Assembly: GCA_001600355.1 (NCBI GenBank)
Contig: BCJU01000002.1
Span: 3,472,001-3,536,000 of the forward strand
Direction of reading: 5' to 3'
From: Meira nashicola
Taxonomy: Eukaryota > Basidiomycota > Exobasidiomycetes > Exobasidiales > Brachybasidiaceae
Length of the DNA stretch: 64,000 bases
Within the stretch, counting starts at the first letter, position 1, and every line of letters starts with the position of its first letter. A program made the translations under genes and the position numbers. The notes beneath the pieces are model-generated. The model was given only the letters and a program-made list of their open reading frames with translations, ran no database searches and was not told the DNA's origin. Positions 58,795 to 64,000 of the stretch are shown one piece after another.

Positions 58795-58812
58795 CATCAT
58801 CATCATCATCAA
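58795..58812. repeat. (CAT)n trinucleotide run between veA and GDH
   Basis: About six CAT units lie in the shared 3' region of the two convergent genes. Confidence 0.75.
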
Positions 58813-58878
58813 ATCAAATCGAATCTATTGCAATTGCAGAAATTTAAAACAAATGTGTATTATTTAGTAGAGAAATAA

Positions 58879-60258
58879 TTAGAACCAATCACCATGTTCT
58901 CTCATTGCATCAGCTACACGTTTAAAGCCGGAAATGTTTGCACCTTGAACGAGAGAAGGTAATTCTTCTGCTTTTTTATCACCTTTTGGTGGAAATTCTT
59001 TACCCGTATTGAAGCATAAATCATAAGCATCTTTCATGATCTCACGTAATTTTTGATCAACTTGTTCGGGTTTCCATTGTAACCTTTGACTGTTTTGTGC
59101 CATTTCTAATCCGGATGTTGCAACTCCACCTGCATTTGCTGCTTTTCCTGGTCCGTACCAACAACCTCCTGCTTTTCCTTTTTCCATTCTCGATTTTTCG
59201 AAAACGTCAATACCGCCTGCATCGACACCCATATTACTACCTTCAGCGACGAATTTGCATCCTCTCTTTAACGCTTCTTCAGCATCTTTTGCGTCTAATT
59301 CGTTCTGTGTTGCACATGGAAGGGCAACGTCATATTTGTCAACCAATTGCCAAGGACGAGCACCGTTTGGATGGAATTCGAGTGCTCCATTTTGATCGCC
59401 TAAAGTGCTTAATTCTTTACGATCATATTTGATCTTGTAAACTTCATTAATCATTTCTTTGGTAAATGGTTTTGATGCATCTTTTACGATCAAACTACCT
59501 TTACTGTCTGATAAACTTAAAACTATTGCACCTAATTCGATCACTTTCAATGCGGCAAATTGTGCAACTTGACCTGAACCACTGATCACAACACGTTTTC
59601 CTTCAAATCCTTTAGAAGATTCACCTTCAACGAATTTGATCATATGTTCAACATAATAAACCAAACCGTATCCAGTTGCTTCTGGACGAACGTGAGAACC
59701 TCCCCAATCGAGAGCTTTACCGGTGATGATACCTGTCCATTCATTTTTTATTTGTTTGTATGTTCCGAATAAGAAACCTCCTTCACGTGTTGAGAAACCA
59801 ACATCTCCAGCTGGAACATCGGTATCTGGACCGATATGACGAGAAAGTTCGGTTGCGAATGCTTTTACGAACCTACGTACTTCTGCGGGAGATTTACCTT
59901 TTGGATCGAAATCAGAACCACCTTTACCGCCTCCCATATTTAATCCAGTCAATGCATTTTTGAAAATTTGTTCGAATCCCAAAAATTTAAGAATACTTAA
60001 ATTGACTGTTGGATGTAAACGTAAACCACCTTTATAAGGACCTAAAGCGGAATTGAATTGAACTCGATAAGCACGATTAACTTGTGCTTGATGATTATCA
60101 TCTTCCCATACTACGCGGAATTGAATAACACGTTCTGGAATTTGAACGATTTCTAATGCTTTCTTGTATTCTGGATTCTTTTCCAAGAAAGGAGCTAATG
60201 TTTGCTCAACTTCATGAAGAGCTTGTTCGAATTCAGGTTCGCTTGGTAAGTTTGACAT
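58879..60258 (-). CDS. gdhA: NADP-specific glutamate dehydrogenase
   Basis: 459 residues, the usual fungal length. It forms glutamate from 2-oxoglutarate and ammonium with NADPH. Seen: PYKGGLRLHPTVNLSILKFLGFEQ (substrate Lys), LNMGGGKGGSDFDPKGKS, DVPAGDVGFSTREGGFLFG, RPEATGYGLVYYVEH, VVISGSGQVAQFAALK for the nucleotide, LPCATQNELD, and the C-terminal SGFKRVADAMREHGDW. The hexameric cytosolic enzyme is the main assimilatory route. The start at 60258 is fixed by MSNLPSEPEFEQAL. Candidate GATA-factor sites upstream would fit nitrogen regulation. Confidence 0.96.
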   Translation of the reverse strand: MSNLPSEPEFEQALHEVEQTLAPFLEKNPEYKKALEIVQIPERVIQFRVVWEDDNHQAQVNRAYRVQFNSALGPYKGGLRLHPTVNLSILKFLGFEQIFKNALTGLNMGGGKGGSDFDPKGKSPAEVRRFVKAFATELSRHIGPDTDVPAGDVGFSTREGGFLFGTYKQIKNEWTGIITGKALDWGGSHVRPEATGYGLVYYVEHMIKFVEGESSKGFEGKRVVISGSGQVAQFAALKVIELGAIVLSLSDSKGSLIVKDASKPFTKEMINEVYKIKYDRKELSTLGDQNGALEFHPNGARPWQLVDKYDVALPCATQNELDAKDAEEALKRGCKFVAEGSNMGVDAGGIDVFEKSRMEKGKAGGCWYGPGKAANAGGVATSGLEMAQNSQRLQWKPEQVDQKLREIMKDAYDLCFNTGKEFPPKGDKKAEELPSLVQGANISGFKRVADAMREHGDWF

Positions 60259-61268
60259 TTTTCAAAGGTAAGATGGTATGATGAGAGGAAGGAGTGGAGA
60301 AACAAGATTAACTGATTTATACGTGTGGAGACCAGACGTACATGAAAGAATTTGTATGTTTTTTTCATCAGATAGCATTCACTCTAACCGACTTATGCCG
60401 ATCGACAAGAATACATTATGAACGAGTCAGAAAATGTACATGATATGATAAGATTTGAAAAAAAGCGAACAAACGCACGCATATCTTAGTGTATGCAACT
60501 GCATACATTCTTCTCAAGGCACAATTCCACTAAAAATAATTTAATCATGATAAACTTGCAGCTTAAAAACGGAATTTTTCTTCTTTTCTTATCTTTGACC
60601 GAGCTAAAAACATGCACGCGGCCACGTACATGCATAGTCTAGTGAGCTCTCAGTGTCTTTGAAATTCATTCCGTCATTGCATCGGTAAGGTCGGTCAAAC
60701 TTCACACAAGCACCCTTATGTCACCTTCCATCTAGATCGACTACAACAGCGTTTCTCCACCGCCGGTTGTCAGAGTGAAATGATCAATCAAATAAATATC
60801 TGATTGGTACACTTTGTTTGTGTTGGGGTAGCCAAATTACCTTACATAAGCAGATCCTTTTGAAACCAGCAAGAAGTGGCGCGGGAGATTTTTCTTTTCG
60901 ATGACTGCTTTTTAACAAAGTGGTACCTGCATTTATCCGTATGACCGGTAGACATGTTCTGCGGAGGAAATGATGTGTCATTTTATCTTTGAATTTCAGA
61001 CATATAATTGACATTTTGTTTTTTCGTCAAGTTTTCGGGCTCAAAGCAGCGATTGCTTTGAAAGTGATATATCATTCATGTCTCATCGGCCTTTTATCTT
61101 CCGCAGTGATCTCGTCATATTTGTGCTCGCCACGTGGACAATTTCATAAGACGAGGAGAAATCAAAGGCAATCGATTGGCTACATCTATGTCTTTGCTTC
61201 AAATACGCGCATACGTTGTCTTTCTCTTCTTCTTTCTTCTCCGCATCATCTCCCCCCTTTTCGAAATC
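60259..61268. other. Divergent promoter region between GDH and the psi-producing oxygenase
   Basis: 1.0 kb. It contains GATAAG-type sites at 60447-60452 and 60588-60593 (the latter as CTTATC). I see no coding sequence. Confidence 0.55.
60447..60593. promoter_or_regulatory. GATAAG sites upstream of NADP-glutamate dehydrogenase
   Basis: GATAAG at 60447-60452 (189 bases before the GDH start) and its reverse complement CTTATC at 60588-60593. Fungal nitrogen regulators of the AreA/Gln3 class bind this hexamer. The positions are plausible, but the motif is common by chance in AT-rich DNA. Confidence 0.3.
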
Positions 61269-64000
61269 ATGTCTCAATTGAGCAAGGTGAGTACACTTAC
61301 CCTTAATTACGTTGTCATGTAGCTGAGATAACTGACACTTTACCATTTCAGCCAATCCGCAATTTGATTTCAACCATCGCTGTCAAGCCTCCGGCTAACG
61401 ATGGTGATGGTCTTGATGAAAAGCCAGAAATTGATTCGGGCACTTTTGGTCTCCTTTTCGATTTCTTCTTGACTCCAAAAAGAAAAGAAGACATCACATC
61501 TTTTGTCAAATTGCTCTTAACTTTAGCTTCTGGTAAAGCGCTCGACGATCGCAAATTGTTGTTGGAGAACATGGTCTCTTATATGCAACATGCTCCTGCA
61601 GATAGCGAAGTAGAGCAAAAAGTTGCCGATAAATTTATCACTTTGTTGTGGAAAGATTTACCACATCCTCCAGTTGCATTCTTGGGCCCTGAACATCGCT
61701 ATCATTCAGCTGATGGTAGCAACAATAATCCTCTCCAGCCCAGATTGGGCGCCGCTGGTGAGCCTTATTCACGTACCACCTCACCCATGCATACAAAAGG
61801 TCCATATATGCCAGCACCTGAATTGGTATTTGAACAATTGTTGCGCAGACGTGAATTTACTCCACACAAATCAGGACTCAATCGCTTTTTCTTTAGCTTT
61901 GCCAATATGGTCATTCATGAAATCTTTCGAACAGATCATAAAAATCAACATATCAATCTCACTTCAAGTTATGTGGACCTTTCTGTGATTTACGGTGACA
62001 ATCAAGATGAACAAGACAAAGTTCGTACTCACGAGCAAGGTCGAATTTGGCCTGATACATTCTCATCAGCCCGAGTCATGATGATGTCTCCAGGTATCAT
62101 CGCGGTCGCAATCATGTTCTCTCGTCATCACAACTACTTGGCACAGCGTCTATTTGAAGTCAATGAGACGGGCAAATATAAGCCTTGGGATAGTTTGGAA
62201 ACGGAAGGGGAACGCAAGTGGCAAGATAATGACATCTTCCAATTAGCTCGCAATATCAATGTAGCATTTTTTGCAAAAAGTGTTCTCACGGACTACGTAA
62301 GTGCGATCCTTGATACCGTTCGTGCAAACTCTGATTGGCATCTTGAACTTGGCAAGGAAATTCGTGATGTTCAAAAATCACGTGTTGAAAGAGGTGTTGG
62401 CAATAGCGTCTCTTGTGAGTTCAACGTCTTGTATCATTGGCATGCCGTTTTACCTTTGAGTGACGAGAAGTGGATGATCGAGCAATTCGAGCGATTCTAC
62501 CCAGGTGTTCCCCCTGAAAAGATTACACCGGAGCAATTCTACGCAATGGCAGGCCGATTGGGTGAAGAGGTAGAAAAGACTGATCCAAACGCTCGTACGT
62601 TTAGCAACTTCAAGCGTGGTGAAGATGGATCTTTTGATGATACTCAGTTGGGCAACTTGATTAAAGACTGTATTGAAGAAACTGGTCATAGCTTTGGTGC
62701 TCGTTCAACACCTGCATCATTTAAGGCGATCGAGATCGCAGGTCTTTTGCAAGCTAGAAACGTTTTCCAAGTCGGTACGATGAATGAGTTCCGTGAATAT
62801 TTATACTTGAAAAAGTTTAATTCTTTCCTTGAATGGAATCCGGATCCAGCAATTGCTCATGCTGCCGAGAAGCTTTACGGACACATTGATAACCTCGAAC
62901 TGTACCCCGGCTTGATGGCAGAAGAAACCATACCTCAAGTCCCGGGTAGTGGCCTGCAACCTGGCCATACTATCGGACGTGGTATTCTTGCTGATGCAAT
63001 CTCCCTTGTTCGTGGCGATCGCTTCTTGACGTATGATCTCAATGCATCGACTTTGACGAATTGGGGTCTTGCCCAAGTACAATCTGCTGCAGGTGCATAC
63101 GGTGGCCATCTTGCCCATGTTCTTTACCGTGGACTTCCAAACGCATGGGGCTCGGGTAATTCGACATATTCTTTATTGCCATTTTACATACCTGTTGCGG
63201 CTCGTATGATCTTGCATGATAATGGTACTCTGTCAAAATACGACAATACCCGCCCACTTCCTCACAATGACTTGCATGTGTTGAAAAGCCGTTTGGCAGT
63301 AGAAAAGGCTTTGGGCGACCCAATGACTTTTGCAGCTGATACGACCAATTTGGATATTGTTACTGGTCTTGCTCGTAATAGGAACAGTTTGTTGCTCCTT
63401 GAGCCAGCTGCAAGAGCGATTCAAAAAGCATTCTTCGAACCTGGATTTGATGCAAATGTGATTGAATACTTTGGTCAGATTACTCGTCAAAAAATTCAAG
63501 AATGTTCATTACGAGTTGATACAACTTCAACAAGCAAACAATTGGACGTAATCAAAGATATCATCAATGTCGTCCCAATCTATTGGATCTCTGGTAAAGT
63601 TGGCATTCCACTCAAGACTACAGAAACACCTCTTCGTCTTGTGACTGTGTTTGATTTGCACAACACTTTGTTGACTCTTGCGAAGTTTGTGTCGGGTGTG
63701 TATACACCAGAAGATGCCTTTGGCTTACGTGAAGCAGCTGTCAAGCAATCTGGCCACATTCGCAGAATCTTGGAGCATCGTTATTTGACGTCAAGTGGAG
63801 CCCGTGCTTTGGTCACAAATATTTTGACAAGAGGTACACAGTACGAATTAAGCCAATATGCTAAAAATGTCTATGCAAGTCTCCATTCCGACGGTGTTTC
63901 TATGCATCAGGCTATTGCGGGATTGTTTGCAATCATTCTTCCTGCTACTGTGGAATTGACAACTCAAACAGGCTTATTGTTGGAATTATTCTTGGATCCC
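61269..64000 (+). CDS. Psi-producing oxygenase / linoleate diol synthase (Ppo), 3'-truncated by the window end
   Basis: Exon 1 is only 18 bases (61269-61286, MSQLSK); after a 65-base intron (GTGAGTAC to ATTTCAG) exon 2 starts at 61352 and stays open for 883 codons to the last base. The N-terminal haem-peroxidase (dioxygenase) domain shows SSYVDLSVIYGDNQDEQDKVRT, GRIWPDTFSSARVMMMSPG, MFSRHHNYLAQRL, and YHWH (Tyr367 catalytic, His370 proximal), where homologs have YRWH. A LELYPGLMAEE motif follows. The second part, KYDNTRPLPHN onward, begins the P450-like domain, whose haem cysteine lies beyond the window. Such enzymes make hydroxylated linoleic acid signals (psi factors) governing sporulation; Ustilago maydis Ssp1 is a relative. 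It is divergent from GDH and lies 2.5 kb from veA. Confidence 0.9.
61287..61351 (+). other. Intron 1 of the Ppo-like gene
   Basis: 65 bases, donor GTGAGT, branch-like AACTGAC at about 61330, acceptor CATTTCAG. Splicing joins SQLSK to PIRNLIST in frame. Confidence 0.85.

Overview
The window is eukaryotic nuclear DNA from a fungus, most likely a basidiomycete of the smut lineage (Ustilaginomycotina or a relative). Genes are dense and on both strands, and most are uninterrupted. The introns I can place are mostly 63-119 bases with GT/AG ends. Protein types that point this way are an Ime2/Crk1-like kinase with a TEY activation loop, a VeA-type velvet regulator, a linoleate diol synthase-like oxygenase, peroxisomal acyl-CoA dehydrogenases ending in SKL, and a DOCK-type GEF. 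Base composition looks AT-rich by eye, roughly 40% GC. I cannot name the species. I found no rRNA, tRNA, CRISPR array or intact mobile element.

Layout. 0.2-0.6 kb: complex I subunit NDUFB2. 1.1-6.4 kb (minus): a fructosamine-3-kinase coding region split by about 1.47 kb, whose second half is fused in frame to a Clg1/Pho80-type cyclin with a long disordered tail. 7.7-10.7 kb: a tandem pair of peroxisomal acyl-CoA dehydrogenases; the first has lost its original start by a one-base frameshift. 10.8-16.9 kb: JIP5 and SDO1 (60S biogenesis) divergent from one short promoter, then PRI2 and a JMJD5-like hydroxylase divergent from another. 17-20 kb: a Pub1/TIA1-like RNA-binding protein and a possible small membrane protein. 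20.6-25.9 kb: NIC96, divergent from a short gene holding only the C-terminal HECT part of Tom1/HUWE1. 26.1-29 kb: NCBP3-like and TRS33. 29.2-37 kb: PhoD-like phosphatase, TRM2, a degenerate fragment of the mitochondrial phosphate carrier, a GST ending in SRL, the intact carrier and RPB5. 37.2-44.2 kb: a 2,329-residue DOCK protein without introns. 45-48.2 kb: a BAH/bromodomain RSC-type subunit and a small, possibly secreted protein. 49.5-53.8 kb: Crk1-like kinase. 56.2-64 kb: VeA-like velvet protein, NADP-glutamate dehydrogenase, and the start of a psi-producing oxygenase that runs off the window.

Most genes are housekeeping functions with no operon logic. Local relationships that may matter are the two 60S-maturation genes on one promoter, three proteins with peroxisomal C-termini, and a cluster of developmental regulators (Crk1, VeA, Ppo) in the last 15 kb. 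The most unusual structures are the split and fused FN3K-cyclin locus, the HECT-only Tom1 gene, the carrier relic in frame behind TRM2, and the frameshifted dehydrogenase start.
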